Of a DNA stretch of 64,000 nucleotides, positions 26,169 through 38,020 are shown in pieces. Under the pieces are notes generated by a model. It was not told where the DNA came from and did no database searches. It was given only the letters and a program-made list of their open reading frames with translations. The position numbers were made by a program, and so were the translations under genes. The stretch is taken from contig JASXTE010000017.1 in the NCBI GenBank assembly GCA_030280995.1, forward strand, positions 4,918,501 to 4,982,500, written 5' to 3'. The stretch is from Hemileia vastatrix (Eukaryota > Basidiomycota > Pucciniomycetes > Pucciniales > Zaghouaniaceae). Within the stretch, counting starts at the first letter, position 1; each line of letters begins with the position of its first letter.

Positions 26169-28725
26169 CCACCTGCTATGAAAGGCTCCCTCATGGATTG
26201 GCACTGGCAACTAGGTCACGCGAGTGAAAAATTGTCAAACAAGTCATCCGTCAATCTTTAGGTTCTGGTCTCCCTTTGTCAATTCCACCTGGATCAATCA
26301 ATTGTGAAGATTGTAAAATTGCCAAAAGTACAAGAACAGCATCAGCAACAAGAGAAAAACAACCTGAATCTTTAATGAGTCTTGTTTTTGGTGACTTGGT
26401 TGGACCTATGGATCCCACAGTCAATGGTGCTAGATGGGCTGCTATGTTTAGAGAAAGTTCAACCTAATATGGTGAAGTTTTTTTTCTCAAAGCCAAATCT
26501 GATGCTAATTCAGCTTTTGTTTCCTTTTATGAAAAGTTGGAAAATGTCACTGGCAAGAAGCTTCAATCTCAAAGGACAGATGCAAGAGAAATGCATTGTA
26601 AACAGATGGCTTAAATACTGGCTGAAATTGGAGCAACTCATGAAATTTCTTGTCCTTCCCATCATGAGCAAAATGGAACAGCTGAATGTTTTAACTGCAC
26701 TGTTGGTGATATTGCAAATAAGATTCTTCTTGCTAGCAAACTTCCAGAATGTTTCTGGGGACTTGCTTACAAATGGGCAGCTCATGTGCACAATTGCCTC
26801 CCCAATGTCAAAACTTGTGACAAAACTCCCGTACATCTGATGCACTACTGTGACCCCAACTATTCTAATTTTTGAATCTTTGGTGAAACCGTCTATGTCC
26901 ATATCCACAAGGAAACTCGATGAAAGCTTGATCAAAGAGCTCTCATTTGTAAGTGTGTGGGTTATTCCTTGAACAATACTGGTTGGATTTTTTGGCATCA
27001 AGAGACAAACACCTTTTTGAATTTGCAATGGCCAGATTTCCTGGTGACAATCTCCCATCCCACAATATCTCTCTCCAAGCCCCACCACCTGATCCACCAT
27101 CCAAAGGTTCTATTGATCACATCCTCAATAATTTAAAACTTGGTGATTTCAAGGATGAAGAGACTCTTCTTTCTCAAGAAAAATCAGTTTCTGATGTTAT
27201 AAAAAAGGGTATGTCTCACTCATCTGTTGTTCCAAGAACACACTTGCAAGCTATGCTTTCACCTGATTGCCAAAAATGGGAACAAGCTTGCAAAATAGAA
27301 TTGGACAACATGAAGGAATTGGATGTGTGGTATGAAGACAAAGTCCCTGCAGGTGCCAAGATCACAAATGCCAAATGGGTATTCACTATCAAAAATCCTT
27401 CTTCCCCATCTCCCACATTCAAGGCTTGCTATGTAGCAAAATGTTTTCTTCAGCAATATGGAATTGATTTCACTGAAGCTTTTGCTCCTACTGCAACTTT
27501 TTCTTCCCAGCGCATTATTATAACTCTTTCAGCTTATCACCAGTGGCCAATAAAGTCGTTTGATTTCACTGAAGCTAACCTTCACAGTCCTATTGATGAA
27601 GCAATCTGGGTACGTCCTCCTGAAGGTTATCAGCTGAAATATAAAGATAGTGCTTTACGCCTTAAGAAAGCTCTCTATGGCACAAAGCAAGCTGCTAGAT
27701 GCTGGTGGCTCCATATAGCAAGCAAGTTGGATGCTCTGGGATATAGGGTAAGTCAATATGATAAGTCTTTTTATATTCTCAGAAAGAAAGATTCTATGGG
27801 TGTGATTTTGATTCATGTGGATGATGTAATTGTGACTGATAGTAGTGTAATGGTCTTGAAGGAATTGGAGGATGGTTTGGATGGTAGTTTGAAGGTGAGT
27901 TGGAGTGATAAGGTAGATGGAATAGTAGGAGTGAAAATCAAGGAGGTTCCTGAAGGTTTTGATCTCAACTATTTCCAACTAATTGATAAGATTTTGAAGA
28001 CTCACAACCCTTGTGGCCTCAATACTTGTTCCCCCCTTCCAAATAACATTGTCATTGAAACAGCCAAGGATGAAGATGAAGCTATTAATACAACTAAATA
28101 TTTCTCTATCTTGGGTGCTCTCAGTTATGTAGCAGTGGAAACAAGGCCAGATCTCTCTTTTCCTGTCAATTTTCTAGCTAGATTCTCTTCAAAACCTATC
28201 TCTACTCACTGGACAGCACTCAATCATCTCCTTTGATATTTTCAACACACAGCTAAACTTCAACTCCATATTCATCCTGACCGTGATCTTCCCCTTGTAC
28301 TCACCTCCTTCTCTGATGCAACCTGGAATAATAAAGAATTCTTCAGAGCTCAGTCAGGTCATCTTCTACTACTTAATTCATGCCCCATTGTTTGGATCTC
28401 TAGGTGTCCACTGACAGTTAGTGACTCCTCAATGACAGCTGAATATGTCTCACTTTGAATGGGTATGAAGGATTCTATCTGGATCTCAAATCTTCTCAAA
28501 GACATCTTCCCTGAAATTCCTCCAATAAAAATCTTTTGTGACAAAAAGGGTGCGATAGCTAATGCAAAAGATAATCCTGGAAATAAAAGAACAAGGCATG
28601 TTGATAGATATTTTTATATTGTAAATGAAAAACTCTTCCTCAAAAAATCTACTTTAGAATGGGTCCCTACTGCTCAAATGCATGCTGATATTCTCACTAA
28701 GGCACTGGGCCCATCTCTCACTTGA
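26169..28725 (+). pseudogene. copia pol (integrase, RT, RNase H), decayed
   Basis: Pre-integrase motif MDWHWQLGHAS is at about 26195. The zinc-finger half CEDCKIAKS is near 26300. Core integrase follows, with GDLVGPM and the Glu context SCPSHHEQNGTAE near 26650-26690, interrupted by stops and frame changes. RT is an open stretch of 427 residues (26953-28236): KWVFTIK, FTEAFAPTATFSSQR, DFTEANLHSPIDE, LKKALYGTKQAARCWW and the active-site box LIHVDDVIVTD (near 27815), whose catalytic Asp pair is intact. RNase H is at 28290-28725 (KIFCDKKGAIANA, TRHVDRYF, ADILTKALGPSL). RT is the best preserved domain, but N-terminal stops make the polyprotein unusable. Confidence 0.85.
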
Positions 28726-29087
28726 CTAAGAAGGAAGGATGTTTGTGTGTAGTAGAATAAAAAAAATAAATAAAAAATAAATAAAATAAAAAATAAAATA
28801 AAATAAAATAAAATAAAATAATAATAATAATAATTATTATTTTAATTTTAATTTTAATTTTTTTTTGTTTTTTTCTCTCTCTCTCTCTCTTATTTAGTAT
28901 TTAGTATTGGGTGAAATGTATTTAAATGGTAATGGTGGCTGGGGGGATACTTAATAAAGATATGACTATTTTCTTTTTCTTTTTAAATTTTTTTTCTTAT
29001 TGAGTTGGTTATTTTATTGGATGGAAAGGTTAATGGGGGGATCATGGTGGTAGTGTTGGAATTATTCTAATGACTAAGTGGCAGGGA

Positions 29088-29184
29088 TGTTATGTACTCA
29101 GTCATTATTGTAGATATAATGTTGCAGCGGTACCTCCTGTTCTCCAGTTCTTTCCGGAGTCCAGTTGGCTGATACCGTGCAACA
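29088..29184 (+). repeat. copia 3' LTR (97 bp)
   Basis: TGTTATGTACTCAG...GTGCAACA. Same length as the 5' copy with roughly six substitutions, implying appreciable age. Confidence 0.88.
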
Positions 29185-29189
29185 AAAAG

Positions 29190-30019
29190 ATTTAAAGTTC
29201 AGTTTTTGGTTTCAGGGTATGACTCTTTGTCTGATTTACAAAGTAGCCTTGTTTGAGCCCACCTTAGTTTTTTGTCCTTCTGATTTTAGCCTCTTCTTGG
29301 GTCACATAATTTCATCATCATAACTTAATTCTCCAATTATACTTATTTTTTGTGTGTGTCTTGTTTTCTTTTTTTAAATTAATATTTTCCTCTTTTACAG
29401 TAATCTTCATTGACTTGCTTTAATTTATGGTCAGTTTCTCTCCCCCAGTTCATCATCTTCTCTTCTTCTCTCTACTACCTCATCTTATTTACACAATTTT
29501 ACCTCTCTGTAACCTCCCACTACAATTTTTGCAGCTCTTCTCCCCTTATATTACAAACCTTCTCACCTTAATTCATTTGTGAAACAGCCCCATCACCTTC
29601 CTTGATTTGAAAACCCAGCCACACCACCACACAACACCTGCTACCACTTTCAGATCAACTGGTGCCACCCGTTCTTCCCACTCTCACAAGTCACCCCACC
29701 CCATCGTGAGTTTTCATTCCATTTGCTGCTCCACTCTCCCACTCCTCATCCTCAAAATTAGACAGAAAAAAAACCCACAAACTATGAGGCTTACCGATTC
29801 CTTTCATCTTTCACCTCATCTTGTCACTGCATATCATTCTCACCCCCATACCCTCTAATTTTATGCAATTGGCTCCCCTCCTTTTTGGTTTTTAATTCCT
29901 TGCAACTATTTCCACCATTCATCTTCATCAAACCAGTCCTCACCTTCTTGAACTTCTCCTCAACTTTCTCTCCTTTCTTAAGCCACCCATCACCTCAAAT
30001 CACTCCCCTTCTTTCCACC
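29190..30019. other. Pyrimidine-rich noncoding stretch
   Basis: Plus strand strongly biased to C and T (many TCTTCTC, CACC and CCCC runs) without a plausible gene; the frame at 29607-29858 has Ser/Thr/His/Pro bias typical of such DNA. It changes abruptly to A-rich AACTAACT satellite near 30020, so it may be the outer part of the inverted-repeat element or unrelated flank. Confidence 0.45.
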
Positions 30020-30920
30020 ATTCCCCTCTACAAAAAATAACTAAAAAAAGAATCAGTAAGAAAGTAACCAACTAACTAAAAATTTAAAGCAGAAATCAAC
30101 TAACTAACTAAAAAAAAAGCAAAATAGTAATAAGCTAATTAACTAACCAAAAAAGCAAAACAATTTCAAAATAACAAACCAGATTAAAAAGCAAAAAGAA
30201 ATCAATCAACTAACAAGCTAAAAAAGAAAAGCAATAAGAAACTAACTAGAAAACTAAAATTGAAAAAGAGTAACAAACTATCTAACTAACTGGAAATGTA
30301 AAGCAGCAATCAACTAACTAGCCAACTAAAAAAGTGAAATAGTAATCAACTAATTAACTAACCAAAAGATCAAAGCAGTATGAAAATACTTAACTAACTT
30401 AAAAAGGGAAACAGCAATCAAACAACTAACAAGCTAAGATAGAAAAGAAATAATAAAATAACTAGAAAACTAAAATTGAAAAGTAGTAATAAACTAACTA
30501 ACTAACTAGAAATGTAAAGAAGTAATAAACTAACCAGTTAATTAAAAAATAAAAGCAGTAATCAACTAATTAACTCACCAAAAAAGCAAAGCAGTATTAA
30601 TATAAATAACTTAAAAAGTAAAAAAGCAACTAACAAACTAACTTACTAAAAATTTAAATCAGAAAAAAACTAACTAACTAACTAAAAAAGCAAAGTAGTA
30701 ATTAACTAATTAACTAAACAAAAATGAAAAACAGTATTTGACTAATAAAAAAACTTAAAAAGAAAAACAACAATCAAAAACTAACTAACTAAAAAAGAGA
30801 AGTAGTAATTAACTAACTAAAAAAGAAAAGTAGTAATAAATTAACTTAATAACTAAATATGTGAATAAGTACTAAAGCAACAAAATAAATAAAGATGCTA
30901 AGTTGTAATCAACCAATTGA
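30020..30920 (+). repeat. AACTAACTAAAAAAG satellite with about 215-bp higher-order period
   Basis: Dense repetition of AACTAACTAA blocks separated by A-rich spacers ending AAAGCAGTA or AAAGTAGTA. The marker CTAATTAACTAACC recurs near 30133, 30348 and 30564 (spacing about 215), then 30703. The inner part (from about 30665) has an inverted counterpart at 44190-44459. Confidence 0.8.
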
Positions 30921-31433
30921 ATAACTAAATTAGGGTGTTTACCACCATTGAAGTAAAATATAAGTATATATTTTCATGTTACTTGGGTCATTTCATATTA
31001 AATTGGCCTATACAAACACCCTATTTAGTATCTTTTAACAATAACTGAATAAAATTAATATTCAAACATCACATTTTGGTGTCTTTCCATTAATACTCAA
31101 TTGAATTTTATCCACATGAATTTAAATGTGCAGTTTTTAGTAGAAAAACTCCACAAAATATACACATAATTTTTGATGGTTTCTTTTGGAAATTTTTTTC
31201 TACTGACTGTGAAGTGACTAGACAAGTGTTCTGGCTACTTTTCATTTTGGTATATATCTCAAATTAAAAACTTGTCAACAATGTTCCATTATTCCATTCA
31301 GATTACTTATTTATATTTAAAGTATGTTATATAAATTTCATCTTGTTCCTTCACTTGTTTTTTTTTAGTCATGAACCTTAGAAAAAACCATCATGATGGA
31401 TTAAAAACCAGTCTCCTGACAACACTGAAACAG
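30665..31433 (+). repeat. Left arm of a long inverted repeat
   Basis: The reverse complement of 43675-44459 matches this segment nearly throughout. Examples are GTGAAGTGACTAGACAAGTG (31210-31229) against its complement near 43880, the TTTTATCCACATGAATTTA block and the terminal TCCTGACAACA. Arms of about 770 bp are clearly similar but carry many substitutions, so the inversion is old. Confidence 0.85.
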
Positions 31434-31781
31434 TTTTAGAGTGTTTGAGATTTCAAAAAGCAAGGTTAAAATTTTATAGTGGTTTAGATTGAAAGTTCAA
31501 AAAAACCAGGGAAGCAGGACCAAGGAACAGGGGATGCAATATATAAAAAATGGAAGACAGGGGTGTTACTTAATGACACAAAGTAAGTATAAGTAAGTAT
31601 AAAAACTTATACTACCCTCATATGAGATATTTTACATATGAAAAGTCACACAAACATTGAAAAAGTTGATGCATTTGACATGCATCAGCTTGTGAAGCAG
31701 CAACTATTCCTTTTGTGCACTGTGTAATGTTGACCCCCCCCACCACCACCACCTACATCTCTACAAGAAAAGGAAGCTGGT
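31434..31781. other. Left part of the inverted-repeat loop, with a 12-bp-stem palindrome
   Basis: No coding sequence. At 31663-31691 AAGTTGATGCAT and ATGCATCAGCTT form a stem around TTGAC with one imperfect pair. Ends at the CTGGT duplication (31777-31781) marking the solo LTR insertion; the loop continues at 43507-43674. Confidence 0.55.
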
Positions 31782-32286
31782 TGTCAGCTGGTCTTCTAGA
31801 AGAAGGAGAAAAAGAACAGAGGATAGTGGAGAAGAAAGTAAAAGGGTGAAGACTTAAAGAAAATAATAAGAAAAGAAATAAAAGAAGAGAATAAGTGAAA
31901 TATTTAAAGGGAGTTCAATGACAATGTTAGGAATTTTGACAAGACAAACAACAGTGGTTTAATAGGGATTCTGATTCAGTAAGTATTTTATTCTGCTCTG
32001 CTTAAATACCAATTACTAATTACTAAAAATCTTAAAGCAACCAATTTGTTTATATAGTATTTTTAAGAGGACTGTAGTGTCACACAAAAATAATAAAAAA
32101 ATGTATTTAAATTGTATAAGTAATGTAAGTGATGGGGCTAAAGGGGATTACCCAAGGCCTTTATATAGGCAAGGGGACCTCTGAAGCGCCACAAATCAGT
32201 ATATACAAAATAGTATTAAAGTGAAACAAGAAAATAAAAGAATATAAGTAAAACATAGATATTAAGAGAAAAACATGAAAAAAAAT
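31782..32286 (-). repeat. Minus-strand solo LTR, 3' part (split by gypsy-2)
   Basis: Reverse complement matches the second part of the LTR at 254-1393 (GGCGCTTCAGAGG, CCTATATAAAGGCC, GGTTGCTTTAAG, CTTCTAGA...TGACA). The LTR continues at 42719-43501. Outer pentamers CTGGT at 31777-31781 and 43502-43506 are identical, which defines the insertion. Confidence 0.85.
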
Positions 32287-34617
32287 TGTCAGCCAGGCTG
32301 CTAGAATTACCCAGTAAAATAATTAACTATTTACTGGATGAAGCCACACCTTTTTATTTCTTATATATTATTAATTATAATATATTTACTTTACACTTAC
32401 TTGTAATAAATTAACCAGTTACAAAAAAAAGTAAAGTAAATATTAAAATTTAATAATAAATGTCCCTTATATTTTTATTGTTATTTGTATTTTACTTTTA
32501 ATTTTATTGTTTTTATTTCTAAACACCGTGCTCAATGACAGGTTATTAGAAATAAATACTTAATATTAAAATAACCTTTAAAATTGAAACAAAAATAATT
32601 ATATACAAGAAATTTAAATTACTTATTTAAAATTGACACTTACTGTAATTTTAAAATATAACAATTTATTTCTGATATATTCTGTAAATACAAGTTTTGA
32701 ACACATTCTTTCTAGAAAACTCTTATTATTTGAAATTGTCTTCTTGGAACTTTCTTTCTTCTTTTCTCATACTCCTGTATTTAGAATTTTAAGTCCGTGC
32801 TTTGTCTTTCATTTGCCTATAAAAGGCCTCCCCTTTCTGCTGTTTTGAAAACGTTCATTCATTACTTACTTATTTTATTATACCACCATTACAACAAATA
32901 ACTATTACTATCTGTCAGCCTGTATATCTCCAGGACTGAGTAAAAAGTACTTATAAGTTATGTTAAACACATGAACTATACATGGGAATAATAAATAAGA
33001 GTACACAAATAGTATACATAAGTAAAATTATGATAATACACAAAAAATGCCATTATAACACCTTATATACACGCATATATCCACCTTTTATAGGTCTTAT
33101 GTACTTAATATTAAGTTGGAATATGTTAGGGTAATCTTAAGAACCTTAAGTATAAGGCTGCATAATTTTTAAGTACACTTAAAGCTGTTATATTCATTGT
33201 TTTATGCAAAAAACAAGAAATGCGCTTTATTTCACTTAAAAGTTGACTATATGCGCTATAAAATTGAGAATATCAAAATTGCGCTTTGACAGATCAATTG
33301 GGCTCATTTAGAACTATTGATTTGGCTATTTAAATGCATAAAAATAACACTTTTCAAATTTGGTGTTTTTTATGCCAGAAATGGCTTCTGTGTACTGGCC
33401 ACATACTGCCTGCTTTTTTCCCGTGTGAATAGCTTCATTTTTAGCAAAGTTAGCTTTTTCACACTATAATTACCCCACATTCTATGCCCACTGTGGGGAA
33501 ACACACTAAAATAGGCGACAGGCGCTTATTTAGTGTCCTAGCTTAATTAATAATGCATTGACCCTGTTTATATGCACTAATTTCATTAATAACCTCACTC
33601 TTGGCACTTTATTTCATCACCACGCTTAAATTTGCCAAATTTTAGTCAAGGATTTACCCGTGCAAGCGCCTGCCAAGAACTGCATGTAGTTACCCCACAT
33701 CTCACGCTCTTTTTTAAGTTTTTGGGTGGTTTCTCAGTCAATTTTGGTTATTTTTGAATGGGAATTTCACGTAGTATAATGTCAGGATTAGCCCCATTAT
33801 TTCTACAGTCAATCCCCCTTATTATTAAGCTATTATTAACCTTAAAAAGTCTCCTTTAGTCCTTAATATTATTGTTTTATACGCATATACTCTCTTTTTG
33901 TCTTTTTCTTTAATTTTGATGGATTTCCCTTATTATTTCAGGATTTTGGCGGTTATTACTCTTCTAATTATGTCATGGGTCACTGGGAATGTTGATGGGA
34001 ATGTCTATTAGTTGTTTAGAGGCGTGATTAACTGTGTATTGGGTGGTACATCAAGGGAATCATTGGGGAACTCAGTGTGTATAAAAGGAGGAGGTTTTTG
34101 GGTTGTATTTCTTCATTCTTTATCATTACAATTCAATCAATATAACCAAACCAATTACAATACATATCAATTAGTACTTTTATAAGACTTTTGAATAGTA
34201 TCTGAATTTATATAATCTATTTTTCTACCAACTATAAAGATTGTAAGCCATATATAAGAATAGTGAGAATTATATTACTGAGACCTCTATATTTGATTAT
34301 ATTTTACAATTTAGTGGATTAAAACTACAGTATTCATATAGGACCATTAAAATCTTCTAGACAACTGACTATTCAAGCTAGTTCACGTCCTTGTACTTGA
34401 TCTTAGCCTGACACTATCATTTATTGTTTTAGTCTTTACTACCATGTAAATCTAATCATTAATAATAATTATTATTATAAAACTTTTACCTCTTTAAATT
34501 GAGTAAAGAAAATTAAAAGGAAATTATATGTACTTTGACTTTGAAACCCCGAAAATCCACCTATTCACACTGTTGGACCTCCATAAGAATCTTGTAGACC
34601 ATCAGGACCCATTGACA
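32287..34617 (+). repeat. gypsy-2 5' LTR, interrupted
   Basis: About 825 bp of LTR proper remain after removing the insertion at 32913-34413 and its duplication. CCTATAAAAGGCCTCC (32816-32831) resembles a TATA region; the 3' LTR has a one-base variant. After its end, TTGGGAGCCTTTCC may be the primer-binding site, starting with TGG; the tRNA was not identified. Confidence 0.85.
32913..34413 (+). repeat. 1501-bp solo LTR inside the gypsy-2 5' LTR, TSD CTATC
   Basis: TGTCAGCCTGTATATC...TTAGCCTGACA with 6-bp inverted ends TGTCAG/CTGACA. Perfect CTATC duplications are at 32908-32912 and 34414-34418, and the uninterrupted sequence is seen in the 3' LTR (ATTACTATCATTTATTG near 42511). The start resembles the gypsy-4 LTR, but most of the body does not. 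A promoter-like GTATAAAAGGAGG lies near 34079. The LTR's own internal region is absent. Confidence 0.92.
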
Positions 34618-35560
34618 CTTGGGAGCCTTTCCAAAAAGTTGATGGCGCATTGATATCTTGAGGCCAGAAACCAAGGGACCATCAAAATCGAGGTACCTGT
34701 AGGGACAGGTGGACAGAAAAAAGCACAAACGTCATCAGCCATGTGACTTAATTTCTTCCTGAAAAAGGGAATCAAACCGCACTCCAAAGTTTAGGTTCAG
34801 ATATTGGCAAAAGACATATATATTTGTGGTAATTATATTGATTACTATTCATGGGTCACTTTGCATTTTTCATAGTCTACATATATCTTTTTACTCAGCA
34901 CTCTGTAAGTGGCATTAACTTGCTCATTTTACAGGGGGAGGTGCCTGGTAAATAAATTTTTTTTTTCCTAGTTGACCAAGATAGAACTATATTGTTCTTA
35001 GTCCTAGAAGTGATATAAAAAATTAAATTAATTATATTATATTTTCTTTTATTTCAGTTGACCTTTGTCATGATAAACTAAAATAATATATTATTGTTTC
35101 AGTTGACAAATTGTCCTAGCAATAAATAAGTATTAAAAACTAATTAAAATTGATTATATTAAAATTTTTTCAGTTGACAATAAGTCCTGAGAATTAGATT
35201 ATTTCAGTTGACATCAAGTCCTGGTAATTAAAATTGTTTTCAGTTGACATTAAGTCCTGTTAATTAAATTTTTTCAGTTGATTTTAATCCTGATAATTAT
35301 CAAAATTTACATTACTAATTAAAAATTTATTTTAATCCTGGTTATAAAATTATCTTAAATTAATAAAAATTGTGATTATTATTTCAGTTAATTTTTGTCC
35401 TGAAAAACATTATATTTCAAATTATTCCAGTTGATTGCAAAATACTGATAATTAATTATATAGTAGAATTTTTTCTCTCTTATTTTTCTTTAAATAAAGC
35501 AAATATCATCACTAATTAATTCTTAATATTTCTTTCTCTCAGTACAGGTTAATTTAAACT
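34618..35560 (+). other. gypsy-2 5' leader with eight CAGTTGAC...GTCCTG repeats
   Basis: Noncoding leader between LTR and gag ATG (35561). From about 35053 to 35440 a motif CAGTTGAC followed by (A/T)TnAGTCCTG recurs about eight times at intervals of about 33-110 bp, mostly preceded by ATTT or TTTT. The same motif series occurs in gypsy-1 (1721-1960). Confidence 0.6.
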
Positions 35561-38020
35561 ATGACTGATAAAGGTGCTTCTGCTGGCCGTGATGAGGAAC
35601 TGGACTTAATTGATTATGATGGAGCTTCTTCTGTAAGTTCTCCTTTGACTACAAAATTGGCTCAAATTAATCAATTACTGGACCAATCATGATGTAGAAA
35701 TGCAGGAGGTAGAAATATTAGTGGAGACAACTGCTCAGGACCAAAAGCCTTCTATCAACCCCCCAGAAGAGCTTCCAAAAGGCTTCAAAATAAAAAAGAT
35801 GCCCTTAACTCAGCAAGTCAAAAATCTCTACACTCACATCAAGGAATTGAGGACAGAAAACCTCAAGCTGAGGTCAATAACAGATTCTCTATAAGAAAAG
35901 GTAAGAAAGATATAGTCCTTCCTTCAAGAGAAGAGGAGACCTACTCCCCCCAGGGACCTTCCAAAATTGGCTCCCCAGCAACAAGGAAAGGTGGAAGTGT
36001 CAAAATGACAGTGGGATTGGTTGAAAACCCAGTGGGATTATCTTTCCAAGCAACAACAACATCAAGTACCTCTGGCAGGTCCATCAAGAACCAATCAGTT
36101 CAACCCCACACCTCCTCACCCTTATCAGGGAGGAAGAAAGAGAAAATACAACCACATTCAATTCTTGACTAGCCTTGGTAGGCCCCTCTATTGAATCTCA
36201 AGTACCATTTCTTATTGCTGATTCAGTTCCTTCAGATAATTCTGGAACAGGAGATGAGACAGTGAGACCAGTAGAGGCTGAGAGTAGTAGACAAACTGCT
36301 CAATATTCTAATGTATCTAATCCTTTGGTTTTGATTGCTACTTCAATGATAAATCCTGATATGGCTATTATTGATGAGACACTTGATCCTGAGTTTTATG
36401 AGAATCTGAAAAGTTATTCTGTTTCCCTATTGAGAAATACTCCAGATGTGGCAAAAATTAATGATGAATATTTGAGGGATATTATTGCTAAACAAAATCA
36501 TATTATGAACAACATGCAATTGACTCAGAAATTTAATAGTTTGTTAACTGAACAGGGTTATCAGTCATTGAGGAGTTAATTATAGAGAGTTTCTGATGAT
36601 TTATTTAATTACAAAGAAACTCATGAAAAGAAAGTTGCTATATGGCAAAATATCAAAAATAATTTTTCTAAATTACAAGATGTTGTGTCCATCTTTTACC
36701 AGGAGCTAGAGTGACATAAGTTGAACTTGAAAAGATTAAGCAACCATTTTTCCTCTTTTCAAAATAAGAACCAGTTATCTTTTGCAACCATCAATGAGAA
36801 TTAATCTAGTCTTCCAAGAGTGAAAACCAGATTAACAACCATTGAAGAGAAATTGAATTCATTGTTTAATGATCAAAAGTGGTTTGAAATTTCTTTGAAA
36901 GAACATATGGTGCAGGATACCCCAATTTTACCTGTTCCTAGTTTGTCCAAAGTGAAATTAGTTCCAGAAATGCCTGTTGATATCACTGAGTTTCCATCAA
37001 AAATTGATAATGTACCAGGATCTTCCACAGAAGGATTAAACAATGAAATTACTTCCCAATTAGAGAAATTACAGCTCCTTCTTACTCAGAAACAAGCTTG
37101 TACTAAGGATACTACTTCAAATCAAAAGAATTGGCCAAAACTTGACCAGTATCCAACATTTGATGGTGACTCTTCCTCTGATTAGCAGAAATTCATTTGC
37201 AGAATTGATAACTTAAAAGTTCTTACAAACTCCCAGATGAGGAAATTTTGTCTAAATTAATTTCTTTATTTACCAATGTAGCCCTAATGTGGTATGAATC
37301 TGTTCTCTTGGATAAGAATGACTACTCATGCAAAGATTGGAAAAAATTAATTAAAGCACAATTTGGTGGCTCCAAGTTTAGGATAGCTCAACAAAGGCAG
37401 TATGAAGAAAATAGATATAGCTCTTCTACTGATAAAACTATTGAGTTTCTAATGAAACTTGTAAAAATCTTGAGGGCAATGGACCCAAATATGTATTTTG
37501 AGTTATGGGAGGACAGGATCCTCTATAAATTACCTATGTCATTGAGAGACTTGATAGTTGCTAGGACTGAGTTCTCCAGAGAACCTTCTTCTTTCATTAA
37601 TACTTGTAATGAGATCCTTCTAAACAACAAGTATGATGCCAGAAGATTCATTCCTATAACTCCTTTGGATTAACCCTCCAATTACCAACAGAAACCTCTG
37701 GAAAAGGTTAGTAAGCCTTCTGCCCCTGTTGCACCTAAAAAGTATGCAACAAAAACTTGCTTCAAGTGCAGAAAGCCTTTGCAGAAAGGCCATATTTGTG
37801 ACAAGAATTTCAATCTTGTTGAACAAACTGAGGAACATGCTGATGACACAATAGCACTGGATGATACTTCAAGTGATTGTGCCAGCAATATTTCATATGA
37901 ATCTCAGCAGGAAGTTTTGATGCTGGAAGAGGATATTCATTATTTAAATACCAATAATATTGAGAATAATGATTTATATACAGTAGATGACGCTTAGATC
38001 ATAAAAAACATTAAGGATAG
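35561..38020 (+). pseudogene. gypsy-2 gag, decayed
   Basis: ATG at 35561 (MTDKGASAG). A stop follows within about 45 codons and more stops and frameshifts after it. Coding blocks: 35700-35894, 36175-36579, 36820-37185, 37248-37673. The capsid-like part (YESVLLDKNDYS, LIKAQFGGSKFRIAQQRQYEE, LWEDRILYKLPMSLRDLI) precedes an intact cysteine knuckle at about 37765-37805 (CFKCRKPLQKGHIC). An acidic linker leads into the protease. Less damaged than gypsy-1 gag. Confidence 0.78.

Larger units (their letters stand above)
24955..29184 (+). mobile_element. Ty1/copia retrotransposon, 4230 bp, with 97-bp LTRs and near-perfect TSD
   Basis: Two 97-bp direct repeats (24955-25051 and 29088-29184) have TGTT...AACA ends and about six differences, nearly all transitions. 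The flanking pentamers ACAAG (24950-24954) and AAAAG (29185-29189) match at four of five positions. A purine-rich AAGTGGCAGGGA sits immediately before the 3' LTR. Internal order is gag, integrase, reverse transcriptase, RNase H, the copia order. No zinc knuckle or aspartic protease coding region was found between gag and integrase. A low-complexity noncoding stretch (28741-29087: AAATA repeats, (CT)n, G-rich) separates pol from the 3' LTR. The element sits inside the Helitron fragment. Confidence 0.9.

Noticed and set aside
29607..29858. 83-residue Ser/His/Pro-rich frame
   Set aside because: Arises from a C/T-rich noncoding stretch with the same bias in all frames.
30020..30920. Short direct repeats as a CRISPR-like array
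   Set aside because: Repeat units are degenerate, spacers are not unique and the setting is eukaryotic; it is a satellite.
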